Source: Corynebacterium oculi (GTDB lineage: Bacteria; Actinomycetota; Actinomycetes; Mycobacteriales; Mycobacteriaceae). Taken from it: a stretch of 64,000 nt of DNA. Below the pieces are notes generated by a model, which did not search any database, had not been told where the DNA came from, and saw only the letters and a program-made list of their open reading frames with translations. The DNA lies in assembly GCF_001412105.1 (NCBI RefSeq), contig NZ_LKST01000003.1:1-64000 (forward strand), in the 5' to 3' direction. Positions 57,021 to 64,000 of this stretch are shown one piece after another (positions within the stretch are counted from its first letter, which is position 1; every line of letters starts with the position of its first letter). A program made the translations under genes and the position numbers.

Positions 57021-58549
57021 GTGAAAGCCGCAAGGGCATCAAGCGTGCCTTGCTGAGCGTCTATGACAAGACGGGCCTGGTGGAACTGGCCACGGCCCTG
57101 CACGAATCCGGGGTGGAGATCGTCTCCACCGGCTCCACCGCCGCCACCGTGGCGCAGGCCGGGCTGCCGGTGACCCGCGTGGAGGATCTCACCGGATTCC
57201 CGGAGTGCCTGGAGGGCAGGGTTAAGACGCTGCACCCGCGCGTGCACGCCGGAATCCTCGCCGATACCCGCAAGCCCGAGCACCTGAACCAGCTTGATGA
57301 CCTGGGCGTGGAGCCCTTCGAGCTGGTGGTGGTGAACCTCTACCCGTTTAGCCAGACGGTGGCCTCCGGGGAGGACTTTGATGCCTGCGTGGAGCAGATC
57401 GACATCGGCGGGCCTTCGATGGTGCGCGCGGCGGCCAAGAATCACCCCTCCGTGGCCGTGGTGGTCAACCCCGCCAGCTACGGGGAGGTCGCTCGCGCGG
57501 TGGCCGAGGGCGGTTTTACTCTCGACGAGCGCCGGGCGCTTGCCGCCGAGGCCTTCCGCCACACCGCCGAGTACGACATCGCCGTGGCCACCTGGATCTC
57601 CGAGGGGCAATGGGTGGGGGCCTCCTACCGCCTGGCCCACGAGCTGCGCTACGGGGAGAACCCGCACCAGGACGCCGCGCTGTACGTGGCCCAGGGCGGC
57701 CTGGCCGGTGCCACCCAGCACCACGGCAAGGAGATGAGCTATAACAACTACCAGGACGCCGACGCCGCCTGGCGTGCCGCCTGGGATCACGCCGAGCCCT
57801 GCGTGGCGATCATCAAGCACGCCAACCCCTGCGGCATCGCGGTGGCCCAGGACATCGCCGCCGCCCACGCCGCCGCCCACGCCTGCGACCCGCTCTCCGC
57901 TTACGGCGGGGTGATCGCCGCCAATCGGGAGGTCACCCTGGCGATGGCGGAGCAGATCAAGCCGATCTTCACCGAGGTGGTCATCGCCCCCTCCTACACC
58001 GAGGACGCGCTGGAACTGCTCAAGACCAAAAAGAACCTGCGCCTCCTTGAGGCCGAGGCCCCCGAGCGCGGGGCCAAGGAGATCAAGCAAATCTCCGGCG
58101 GCCTGCTGGTGCAGCGCAGCGACGCCATCGACGCTTCAGGAGACGACCCCGCCTCCTGGACGTTGGTGGCCGGCGAGGGCTCCGAGGCATTGCTCAAGGA
58201 GCTGGAGTTCGCCTGGCGCACCGTGCGGGCCGTGAAGTCCAACGCCATCCTGATCGCCCGCGAGGGCGCCACCGTGGGCGTGGGCATGGGGCAGGTCAAC
58301 CGCGTGGACTCCGCCAAGTTGGCCGTGGAGCGCGCCAACACCCTGGGGGAGGGCAACCGCACGGAGGGAGCCGTGGCGGCCTCCGACGCCTTCTTCCCCT
58401 TCTCCGATGGCTTTGAGGTTCTGGCTCAGGCCGGGGTCAAGGCCGTGGTGCAGCCCGGGGGCTCCATCAGGGACGAGGAGGTCATCGAGGCCGCCAAGAA
58501 GGCCGGGGTGACGATGTACCTCACGGGCGCGCGGCACTTCGCGCACTAA
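57017..58549 (+). CDS. purH: Bifunctional AICAR transformylase / IMP cyclohydrolase
   Basis: A protein of 510 residues. The IMP cyclohydrolase domain occupies the first about 195 residues ([39 protein letters not shown]). The AICAR transformylase domain follows, with the catalytic Lys-His pair in [16 protein letters not shown] and the terminal [12 protein letters not shown]. It performs the last two steps to IMP. Coupled to purN. The last 29 nt overlap the convergent amtR gene. Confidence 0.97.
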   Translation: MSESRKGIKRALLSVYDKTGLVELATALHESGVEIVSTGSTAATVAQAGLPVTRVEDLTGFPECLEGRVKTLHPRVHAGILADTRKPEHLNQLDDLGVEPFELVVVNLYPFSQTVASGEDFDACVEQIDIGGPSMVRAAAKNHPSVAVVVNPASYGEVARAVAEGGFTLDERRALAAEAFRHTAEYDIAVATWISEGQWVGASYRLAHELRYGENPHQDAALYVAQGGLAGATQHHGKEMSYNNYQDADAAWRAAWDHAEPCVAIIKHANPCGIAVAQDIAAAHAAAHACDPLSAYGGVIAANREVTLAMAEQIKPIFTEVVIAPSYTEDALELLKTKKNLRLLEAEAPERGAKEIKQISGGLLVQRSDAIDASGDDPASWTLVAGEGSEALLKELEFAWRTVRAVKSNAILIAREGATVGVGMGQVNRVDSAKLAVERANTLGEGNRTEGAVAASDAFFPFSDGFEVLAQAGVKAVVQPGGSIRDEEVIEAAKKAGVTMYLTGARHFAH

Positions 58550-59192
58550 GCAGTTCGAGGGTGCGCTCCACGCGCTCCTCGGGCAGGGGGGTGTGCAACA
58601 CATCGAGGGCGGCGTCCGCCAGCATGACGGCGGTGGGGGGTAGGCCCTCGCCCTGGTGGGGGGCCACGCCGGTGTTATCCCGCATCTCAATCACGGACAT
58701 GGCGATGTGAAAGGGCAGCATGCAGCGGGGGTCCTGGGCTCCCACGATGTCCGCGGCCAGCCCCTCGAAGGTGGTGCGCAGTCCCTTGCGCTGGGAGTGA
58801 TACTCCGCAAATTCCTCCGAGGCGGCGATGGGGAGCTGGTACAGCCGCCCCACGTTCCACCTGCTCGATAACAGAAGCCGGGATTCCGCCGCCACCAGGG
58901 ACCACAGCCGCTGCGGGGCGGAGGCCTCCGTGGCCCCCAGGTACTCCGCGAGGTCGGCGGAGGGCTCGATGGTGGATTTTAGGAGGGTCAAAAAGATCTC
59001 CGCCTTGGAGGGGAAGTGGTAGTACAGGGAGGCCTGCCTGATCCCCACGGCATCGGCGATCTGATGCGTGGAGGTGGTGGCAAAGCCCTGCACGGTAAAG
59101 AGTTCCGAGGCGGCGTCGAGGATTTCCTCGCGCGCGGTGTTGCCGCGACGGCGCGGGCTATTTTTCCGGGGGCGTCCCACGGCTCCTGCCAT
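58521..59192 (-). CDS. amtR: AmtR, TetR-family global nitrogen regulator
   Basis: A protein of 223 residues. The N terminus [15 protein letters not shown] and the HTH region [20 protein letters not shown] closely match C. glutamicum AmtR as I remember it, as do [23 protein letters not shown] and [12 protein letters not shown] in the ligand domain. AmtR represses ammonium-uptake and assimilation genes and is released by adenylylated GlnK rather than by a small molecule. Its position behind purH is also the same as in C. glutamicum. Confidence 0.92.
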   Translation of the reverse strand: MAGAVGRPRKNSPRRRGNTAREEILDAASELFTVQGFATTSTHQIADAVGIRQASLYYHFPSKAEIFLTLLKSTIEPSADLAEYLGATEASAPQRLWSLVAAESRLLLSSRWNVGRLYQLPIAASEEFAEYHSQRKGLRTTFEGLAADIVGAQDPRCMLPFHIAMSVIEMRDNTGVAPHQGEGLPPTAVMLADAALDVLHTPLPEERVERTLELLSARSAARP

Positions 59193-59206
59193 AACGCTGG
59201 CTCCTT

Positions 59207-59905
59207 TTAAACGTTGGTGTCGATGGTGATGTTATTGCGTGCGGCCACAGAGCGGATCACGAGGGAGACCGATCGGGCGGCGTCGCCGAAGGCGCTGCGC
59301 TGGAGGGCGGGCAGCTCGCGCGCGGTGAGCGTGGTGGGAACGCGATCGCGCCAGCGCTGGGCTTCTAACTCCATGCCGGTGATCCAGGCCTGGTTTAAGG
59401 CCTGGGATTCCTCCTCGGTGAGGCTGGCGCAGAGCCTTAGCGCGGCGGCGGGGTCGAGGAGGTGTTCCTGGATATTCACGGGGGCGTCGAGGTCGGGGAG
59501 GCCGTCGATGGTGCGCATGGCCGGGGGGCGTTGCCGGAGGGCCTGGGCTAACGACGGCGCGGACGGGACGTGGCTTAAATCCCGGCCCATCTCCCAAAAC
59601 CCGGCCTGGGCGCTGGGGGTGTGGGGACTCACCCAGAGCAGCGGGGTGGAGGGGAGGGCCTCCTCGCGCGCGAGCGCCCCCACCGGGGTTACGGGTGGTT
59701 CCTGGGCCAGGGCGGGGGAGCCGAGAAGGGCGGTGGTGACCTGGGAATACCAGCGGGCCACGGATACGGCGGCCTCCCCGTGGTGCAGGGCATTGCGGGC
59801 CAGATCCTGGGATTCCGCGATGAAGCCGCGCAGGTGGGCGGAATCGGAGCAGGCGGGGGCCTGGTCTAGGAGATCGGTGAGCGAGGGGTGCATGAGTACC
59901 AGCAT
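59207..59905 (-). CDS. Conserved hypothetical protein
   Basis: A soluble protein of about 232 residues, mostly helical, with no signal or TM segment and no motif I can assign firmly. The block TPVGALAREEALPSTPLLWVSP is reminiscent of DUF294-type nucleotidyltransferase-like proteins, but the catalytic G-S/D-x-D pattern is not evident. It starts at ATG 59905 or 59893, just past the terminator of the ribosomal operon, and ends 14 nt before amtR on the same strand, with which it may be transcribed. Function unknown. Confidence 0.55.
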   Translation of the reverse strand: MLVLMHPSLTDLLDQAPACSDSAHLRGFIAESQDLARNALHHGEAAVSVARWYSQVTTALLGSPALAQEPPVTPVGALAREEALPSTPLLWVSPHTPSAQAGFWEMGRDLSHVPSAPSLAQALRQRPPAMRTIDGLPDLDAPVNIQEHLLDPAAALRLCASLTEEESQALNQAWITGMELEAQRWRDRVPTTLTARELPALQRSAFGDAARSVSLVIRSVAARNNITIDTNV

Positions 59906-59915
59906 AAACGGCAGT

Positions 59916-59944
59916 ACCCCGCCCACTCTAGGAGTGGGCGGGGT
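59916..59944 (-). terminator. Terminator of the rpmB-rpmG-rpsN-rpsR operon
   Basis: A perfect 13-bp stem ACCCCGCCCACTC/GAGTGGGCGGGGT with a 3-nt TAG loop lies 26 nt beyond rpsR. The trailing U-tract on the minus strand is weak (TACTGCCGTTTAT). Confidence 0.8.
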
Positions 59945-59970
59945 TAACCCGCTGTTGTGATTCTTCCCAG

Positions 59971-60219
59971 TTAGCGACTGGTGAACGGCAGGAGAGCCAT
60001 CTCGCGCGCGTTCTTCACGGCGGTGGCGACCTCGCGCTGCTGCTTCGGGGTTAGGCCCGTGACGCGGCGCGAACGAATCTTGTGGCGATCGGAGATGAAC
60101 TGACGAAGGGTGTTGATGTCCTTGTAGTCCACCGTTTCGATGCCCGCTGCCTTCAGCGGGTTCTTCTTGGGGCGGCGGCTCTGCTCGACGCGAGCGCGCT
60201 TTGCGTTGTTACGCTTCAT
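59971..60219 (-). CDS. rpsR: 30S ribosomal protein S18
   Basis: A basic protein of 82 residues ([20 protein letters not shown]). It has the conserved core [27 protein letters not shown]. No cysteines, so it is a zinc-independent variant. Last gene of a four-gene operon; 13 nt after rpsN. Confidence 0.95.
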   Translation of the reverse strand: MKRNNAKRARVEQSRRPKKNPLKAAGIETVDYKDINTLRQFISDRHKIRSRRVTGLTPKQQREVATAVKNAREMALLPFTSR

Positions 60220-60232
60220 TGATGCACAACTC

Positions 60233-60538
60233 CTACCAGCTGGACTTACGGACACCCGGCAGCTCACCGCGGTGAGCCATCTCGCGCATGCGCACGCGAG
60301 AAAGGCCGAACTTGCGGAGGTAGCCGCGCGGACGGCCGTCGTGGGAATCACGGTTGCGAACACGGACGGGGGAGGCGTCGCGCGGCTGACGGTTCAGCTC
60401 GAACTGCGCGTCCAGGCGCTCCTCATCGGACGAGTTCGGGTTCTTGATAATGGCCTTGAGCTCGGCGCGGCGCTCCGCGTAGCGGGCGACAATGTCCTTG
60501 CGCTGCTCATTCTTGGCAATCTTGGACTTCTTAGCCAT
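60233..60538 (-). CDS. rpsN: 30S ribosomal protein S14, zinc-independent long type
   Basis: A protein of 101 residues with no cysteines. This is the long form that lacks the CxxC zinc ribbon of the 61-residue type. Signature [34 protein letters not shown]. Third gene of the operon. Confidence 0.96.
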   Translation of the reverse strand: MAKKSKIAKNEQRKDIVARYAERRAELKAIIKNPNSSDEERLDAQFELNRQPRDASPVRVRNRDSHDGRPRGYLRKFGLSRVRMREMAHRGELPGVRKSSW

Positions 60539-60541
60539 GAA

Positions 60542-60706
60542 TTATCGCTCCTCGCGGAACTCGACGTGCTTGCGGGCTACCGGATCGTACTTCTTCAGCG
60601 TGATGCGATCCGGGTTATTGCGCTTGTTCTTACGGGTGACATAGGTGTAACCGGTGCCAGCCGTAGACTTCAGCTTGATGATCGGACGAACGTCATTACG
60701 TGCCAT
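60542..60706 (-). CDS. rpmG: 50S ribosomal protein L33, zinc-independent type
   Basis: Read directly from the sequence: 54 residues starting [19 protein letters not shown] and containing [21 protein letters not shown], ending FREER. No cysteines are present where the zinc-binding type has two CxxC pairs. It lies between rpmB and rpsN with gaps of 3 nt on each side. Confidence 0.95.
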   Translation of the reverse strand: MARNDVRPIIKLKSTAGTGYTYVTRKNKRNNPDRITLKKYDPVARKHVEFREER

Positions 60707-60709
60707 CTT

Positions 60710-60946
60710 TTAGATCTTCTCCCCACGTGCTCGAATCTTGGCCACCACGGCCTCGATGCCATCGCGGTCGATGACCTTGAGGCCCTTGGTGGACACGTTC
60801 AGGGTGATGGTACGGCCCTCGGAGGGCAGGTAGAACCGACGACGCTGGATGTTGGGGTTCCAACGGCGCGACGTACGGCGGTGCGAGTGCGAGACGGACT
60901 TGCCGAACTGCGGCTTGCGTCCCGTGACCTGGCAAATAGCCGACAT
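60710..60946 (-). CDS. rpmB: 50S ribosomal protein L28
   Basis: A protein of 78 residues ([20 protein letters not shown]...[18 protein letters not shown]). Only one cysteine, so the second zinc ligand pair of the zinc-binding type is missing. First gene of the operon; a TAGGAGAAAG ribosome-binding site precedes the ATG at 60946. Confidence 0.95.
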   Translation of the reverse strand: MSAICQVTGRKPQFGKSVSHSHRRTSRRWNPNIQRRRFYLPSEGRTITLNVSTKGLKVIDRDGIEAVVAKIRARGEKI

Positions 60947-61007
60947 GGGTGTAACTTTCTCCTAGCCGCCCACGTCAAAGCACTAAAAGTCAGCAGACGG
61001 GGGCGAA

Positions 61008-61024
61008 GACGAATGTTTTTCGAC
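61008..61024. promoter_or_regulatory. Candidate operator dyad upstream of rpmB
   Basis: GACGAA-TGTTT-TTCGAC is a near-perfect 17-bp dyad (5 of 6 arm positions) about 62 nt upstream of rpmB. Operons of zinc-free ribosomal paralogs are often under Zur control; I cannot match this dyad to a Zur consensus with confidence. Confidence 0.3.
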
Positions 61025-61041
61025 AACAGCAAGAGGCAATC

Positions 61042-61548
61042 CTAGTGCCCCTGGCCTAAATCTCCTAATTGCCGGGCCAGGAGAAGCGCGAGGTTGGTGC
61101 GATCCCGGGCGCGCAACTTGCGCAGCAGGGAGGAAACATGATTCTTCACCGTTCCCTCGGCCAGGAACAACTCCCGGGCGATCTCCCTCGCCACGGACAG
61201 CTCCGCGCGGGTGAGTACAGCAAGCCGATCATGGGCGTAGCGCGCCACCTTGGGGTCGAGCGCTAGGCCGCCCTCCACGGCCGCACGCATGGCGGCCACC
61301 AGTTCCTCGGGAGAAGCCCCTTTGAGGATATAGCCGCTGGCCCCGGCCTCGATCAGGGAGGAGACCAGGGCGGATTGGCCGAAGGTAGTTAAGACGAGCA
61401 CCGGGGTGGGAAGTAAGGCGCGCACCACGTCCAAGCCGCCATACCCGGGCATGACCGCGTCCGTGACCACGATGCCGGGGAAGGTTTCGAGCACCATGCG
61501 CAGGCCGTGGAGCACCACCTCGTGATCGTCGATCAGCACTACCCGCAT
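61042..61548 (-). CDS. NarL/LuxR-family response regulator with shortened receiver domain
   Basis: A protein of 168 residues, against about 200-215 for the family. The receiver starts normally (MRVVLIDDHEVVLHGL, acidic pair D7/D8) but the phospho-acceptor motif TDAVMPGYGG comes at D30 instead of about D54, so roughly 24 residues corresponding to beta2-alpha2 are absent. The conserved Thr (VLTTFGQSA) and Lys (YILKGASPEE) follow. The C-terminal LuxR HTH is complete (LTRAELSVAREIARELFLAEGTVKNHVSSL). Overlaps the kinase gene by 10 nt. Whether the shortened receiver still folds is open. Confidence 0.82.
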   Translation of the reverse strand: MRVVLIDDHEVVLHGLRMVLETFPGIVVTDAVMPGYGGLDVVRALLPTPVLVLTTFGQSALVSSLIEAGASGYILKGASPEELVAAMRAAVEGGLALDPKVARYAHDRLAVLTRAELSVAREIARELFLAEGTVKNHVSSLLRKLRARDRTNLALLLARQLGDLGQGH

Positions 61549-62516
61549 GGCACCTCCATGCTGAGCGTAAAGCCCTGTGCCGTGGCGCGGGCGGCGACCC
61601 GCCCGCCGAGTTCCTGGGCGCGGTGGCGGAGGGAGGAAATGCCATAGCCGGGCGCATCGGAGGAGGGGGAGCCGTCGTCGCGGGCGGTGATGAGGAATCT
61701 GCCTTCCTGGGAGTTGAAGGAAACGAGGACGTTGTGGGCGCTGCTGTGGCGCGCCACGTTGGCCAGCGCCTCCTGGGTAAAGCGCAGCGCGAGCAGGGCC
61801 ACGGGTTCCGGCGGCTGTGCCGTGCCCGTGGCGTTGACCTGGACGCGCAGCGCGGTGGAGGAGAAGGACTCCGCCAGCGTGTGCAGGGCCTGGGTGAGGT
61901 CGCCCTCGCGTAATTCCACGGGAGTGAGCGCGCGGACGGTGGCGCGCATGTCATCGAGAGCCTGGGCCGTCATGGTGCGCGCCCGGTTTAGCTCGGTATG
62001 CGGGGGCAGGGTGCGGCGGCATAGATCAAGGCTCAAGATGACGGCGGTGAGGCGGTGGCCCAGGCCGTCGTGGAGGGAACGCGCCATGCGCTCGCGCTCG
62101 CGGGAAAGAAGGAGATCGCGCTGCGCGGTGGCCTGCTGGCGCAGGCGCTGGTTCACCGCGATGCCGTGGCGCACCTGTGCGGCAAAGGCGTACCCGAAGC
62201 CCAGCAGCACGGTCACGGCCAGGGCCTCGGGGAACACGCGCCCGGTGCCGAGGTACATGTGTGCGCTCGCCGTGAGTCCCACGACGATGCCGCAGAACAC
62301 CAGGGCCGCCGGGGTACCCAGGCTGAGCAGCAGGGTCAAGACGGCCAGAATGAGCATGGCCACGCTGGATGCCCAGTTGGCGGCGAAGTAACCCGCGAGC
62401 GCGGTGAGGGGAACCGCCAGCGCCAGCCCGGGAGAGGGCGGGAGAAAGGCCGATATATATAGGACAAGGGAGGAACCGAAGAGCATGTGGAGATGGCGGC
62501 GGGACACGGCGGGCAT
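61539..62516 (-). CDS. Sensor histidine kinase, HisKA_3 (NarL partner) family
   Basis: A protein of 325 residues: five to six N-terminal TM segments (about 10-125) without a large external domain, then the HisKA_3 dimerization domain with the phospho-acceptor His in ERMARSLHDGLGHRL. The HATPase domain has the N box FTQEALANVARHS and DDGSPSSDAPGYGISSLRHR. The TM-only sensor suggests it detects membrane stress or a membrane partner, as in the LiaS/DesK-like group. It is co-transcribed with the downstream response regulator. Confidence 0.88.
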   Translation of the reverse strand: MPAVSRRHLHMLFGSSLVLYISAFLPPSPGLALAVPLTALAGYFAANWASSVAMLILAVLTLLLSLGTPAALVFCGIVVGLTASAHMYLGTGRVFPEALAVTVLLGFGYAFAAQVRHGIAVNQRLRQQATAQRDLLLSRERERMARSLHDGLGHRLTAVILSLDLCRRTLPPHTELNRARTMTAQALDDMRATVRALTPVELREGDLTQALHTLAESFSSTALRVQVNATGTAQPPEPVALLALRFTQEALANVARHSSAHNVLVSFNSQEGRFLITARDDGSPSSDAPGYGISSLRHRAQELGGRVAARATAQGFTLSMEVPCG

Positions 62517-62613
62517 ATCCCCACGCTACCGGCGGTAACCCATGACCCCGGTCATGATTTTTCATGACCGGGGGCCCTTGCGGTGCGCGGTGGCGGGGGT
62601 TTGACTTGAACCC

Positions 62614-62727
62614 ATGATGTTTCCTCATACCCGTATTCCGGTGACCTGGTGGGGCCTGCTTCTGCGCGCGGCGGTGGCGGCGGCGATGATCCTGGGTGCG
62701 AACGCCCTGGCGGTTTTGCGGCGGTGA
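62614..62727 (+). CDS. 37-codon hydrophobic ORF coupled to the CPBP protease, or its frameshifted 5' end
   Basis: ATG 62614 or 62617 opens a frame of 37 codons: MMFPHTRIPVTWWGLLLR followed by a hydrophobic helix (AAVAAAMILGANALAV) and LRR. Its TGA overlaps a GTG (GTGA) that opens the protease frame. CPBP proteins normally have an N-terminal TM helix of this kind, so this may be the true N terminus separated by one frameshift, or a small coupled membrane protein. Confidence 0.45.
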   Translation: MMFPHTRIPVTWWGLLLRAAVAAAMILGANALAVLRR

Positions 62728-63431
62728 GCTTTGCGACGAGCGAAGCGGGGCAGGTGGTGGCGCGGATCGGGCAGTTCTGCCTGGTGGCGCTGCTGGTGGT
62801 GGGCCTGGTGGCCGGGTGGGTGCGCTGGGTGGAGCGCGGTACGCTGCGGCAACTTCTTCCCGGGGGCCGGGCCTTCTGGCTGGGCACCGCCATCATCGTG
62901 CCGCTCATGTTGGTGGCGTACGCGCTGCGCGGTGGAATCGGGTACCTCAATGGGCAGTTCACCACGGAGTACTACGCCCAATACCCCACGGGGGCGGAAC
63001 TGGCGCTCAGCCTGGTGTACGTGGCGGCGGTGGCCTACGTATTGCAGGGCTTTCCCGAGGAATTGATCTATCGGGGTTGGCTGGCGGGAGTGACCCGGCA
63101 TCGCCCCCGGTTGACCCTGGCCTGGACCACGGCGGCCTTTACCGTGATCCATCTGGCCTCTTCCGGGGGTCAGGGTAACTGGGGTGATCGCCTGGTGTAT
63201 CTGGTCTTGCCGCTGGGCATGGGGCTGTTGGCGGGGGTGCTGCGGATCATCACCGGCTCCATGTGGGCGGCGGTGGCCACGCATGGGGGCATGCACGTGG
63301 TCAATAACCTCCTGCCGCCCCTGGCGCGGGTGGAGGGGTTTGACCTCGTGGGCGTGGTGCTCGGCGGAGTGGTGCAGGCGGTAGCGGCGGCGATCCTGTG
63401 GCGCTGGCATTTTAGAAAAACCCGCCCATGA
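62724..63431 (+). CDS. CPBP-family intramembrane protease (CAAX protease-like)
   Basis: A polytopic membrane protein of 235 residues from GTG 62724. CPBP motifs are present: EELIYRGWL (the E-E-x-x-x-R catalytic motif), the His in FTVIHLASSG, and HGGMHVVNN. These enzymes are metal-independent intramembrane glutamate proteases; some confer bacteriocin immunity. The N terminus is shorter than typical and starts at a GTGA overlap with an upstream hydrophobic frame. Confidence 0.8.
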   Translation: MSFATSEAGQVVARIGQFCLVALLVVGLVAGWVRWVERGTLRQLLPGGRAFWLGTAIIVPLMLVAYALRGGIGYLNGQFTTEYYAQYPTGAELALSLVYVAAVAYVLQGFPEELIYRGWLAGVTRHRPRLTLAWTTAAFTVIHLASSGGQGNWGDRLVYLVLPLGMGLLAGVLRIITGSMWAAVATHGGMHVVNNLLPPLARVEGFDLVGVVLGGVVQAVAAAILWRWHFRKTRP

Positions 63432-63537
63432 GGTAGGGTGCTAGAGGATTTATACGAGCCAACCTGGGCACGATCTCTCTGCCGCCACCGAGGCGGGGGA
63501 GAACCGACCCAGTGTACAACCTTAGGAATCGAGAGAT

Positions 63538-63810
63538 ATGAAGAAGGATATCCACCCGGATTACCACCCGGTGGTGTTCCAGGACGCTGGCACCGGCCAG
63601 AAGTTCCTGACCCGTTCCACCGCCACCAGCAGCCGCACCGTGGAGTGGGAGGACGGCAACGAGTACCCGCTCATCGTGGTGGACGTGACCAGCGAGTCGC
63701 ACCCGTTCTGGACCGGCGCGCAGCGCGTCATGGACACCGCCGGCCGCGTGGAGAAGTTCCAGCGTCGCTTCGGCGGCATGGCCCGCCGCAAGAAGAAGAC
63801 CCAGGCTTAA
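63538..63810 (+). CDS. rpmE2: 50S ribosomal protein L31 type B
   Basis: A protein of 90 residues ([26 protein letters not shown]), the long type B form without cysteines, with [26 protein letters not shown]. Type B L31 replaces the zinc-binding type A, commonly under zinc limitation. It is followed 20 nt later by rpmF. Confidence 0.96.
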   Translation: MKKDIHPDYHPVVFQDAGTGQKFLTRSTATSSRTVEWEDGNEYPLIVVDVTSESHPFWTGAQRVMDTAGRVEKFQRRFGGMARRKKKTQA

Positions 63811-63830
63811 GGTAAGGAGGGAAGAGGAAA

Positions 63831-64000
63831 ATGGCAGTACCTAAGTTCCGCAAGTCTCGCGCCAACACCCATGCGCGCCGCTCGCAGTGGAAGGCCAACA
63901 ACGTTGCCCTCCAGGAAGTGACCATTGACGGCCAGACCGTGCGCATCCCGCGCCGCCTGGTCAAGGCCGCTCAGCTCGGCCTGGTGGACGTGGAGCAGTT
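63831..64000 (+). CDS. rpmF: 50S ribosomal protein L32, truncated by the window end
   Basis: The first 56 residues are visible ([20 protein letters not shown]...). There is no CxxC in this part, so it is zinc-free. Ribosome-binding site AAGGAGGGAAGAGG. The stop codon should lie within a few bases beyond the window. Confidence 0.95.
   Translation, partial: MAVPKFRKSRANTHARRSQWKANNVALQEVTIDGQTVRIPRRLVKAAQLGLVDVEQ

Overview
The window is a piece of a high-GC Corynebacterium chromosome. The placement rests on an AmtR-type nitrogen regulator behind purH, a resuscitation-promoting factor beside a cold-shock gene, SepH, a DUF1906 Tat protein, XPB-type helicase with its partner, and the gene order serC / gltA / fkbA and pgi / chorismate mutase / pcrA / M23 peptidase / purNH / amtR. 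I do not assign a species.

Left core region (1-21048): the 3' part of a 5S rRNA gene and its terminator, a DapC-like aminotransferase, DUF3239, XPB helicase and partner, rpf1, cspB, DUF2771, DUF3027, a purine permease, a TrmH-type methyltransferase, a PadR-ABC-FtsX-like cassette, a DUF6928-like gene with sepH, divergent serC and gltA, an FKBP, a Tat-exported DUF1906 protein, thyA-folA, and tRNA-Arg(CCT).

Accessory island (about 21057-43894): it starts 8 nt after the tRNA-Arg CCA end and stops inside the 3' end of a serine protease gene. A DHA2-type MFS exporter faces a tightly coupled operon. The operon encodes a 4050-residue cysteine-using NRPS (four Cy-type, two Cys-type A, four PCP, two MT-type domains, one TE); a fusion of a saccharopine-dehydrogenase-like domain to a thiazolinyl imide reductase; a type II thioesterase; two YbtP/YbtQ-like half ABC transporters; and a complete ECF transporter (S, T, fused A-A'). 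This looks like a pathway making and moving a yersiniabactin/pyochelin/coelibactin-class thiazoline metallophore. The domain order, three degenerate cyclization motifs, a TE with a cysteine nucleophile, the fused reductase, and the absence of any aryl starter gene, phosphopantetheinyl transferase or regulator make it the most interesting part of the window.

Right core region (43851-64000): a secreted trypsin-like protease, cysQ, lhr, a DUF222/HNH gene with a structured leader, pgi, chorismate mutase, pcrA, an M23 peptidase, DUF6350, purN, purH, amtR, a conserved hypothetical, the zinc-ligand-poor ribosomal operon rpmB-rpmG-rpsN-rpsR, a NarL-type two-component pair whose regulator has a shortened receiver, a CPBP-family membrane protease with a split 5' end, rpmE2, and the start of rpmF (cut by the window edge).
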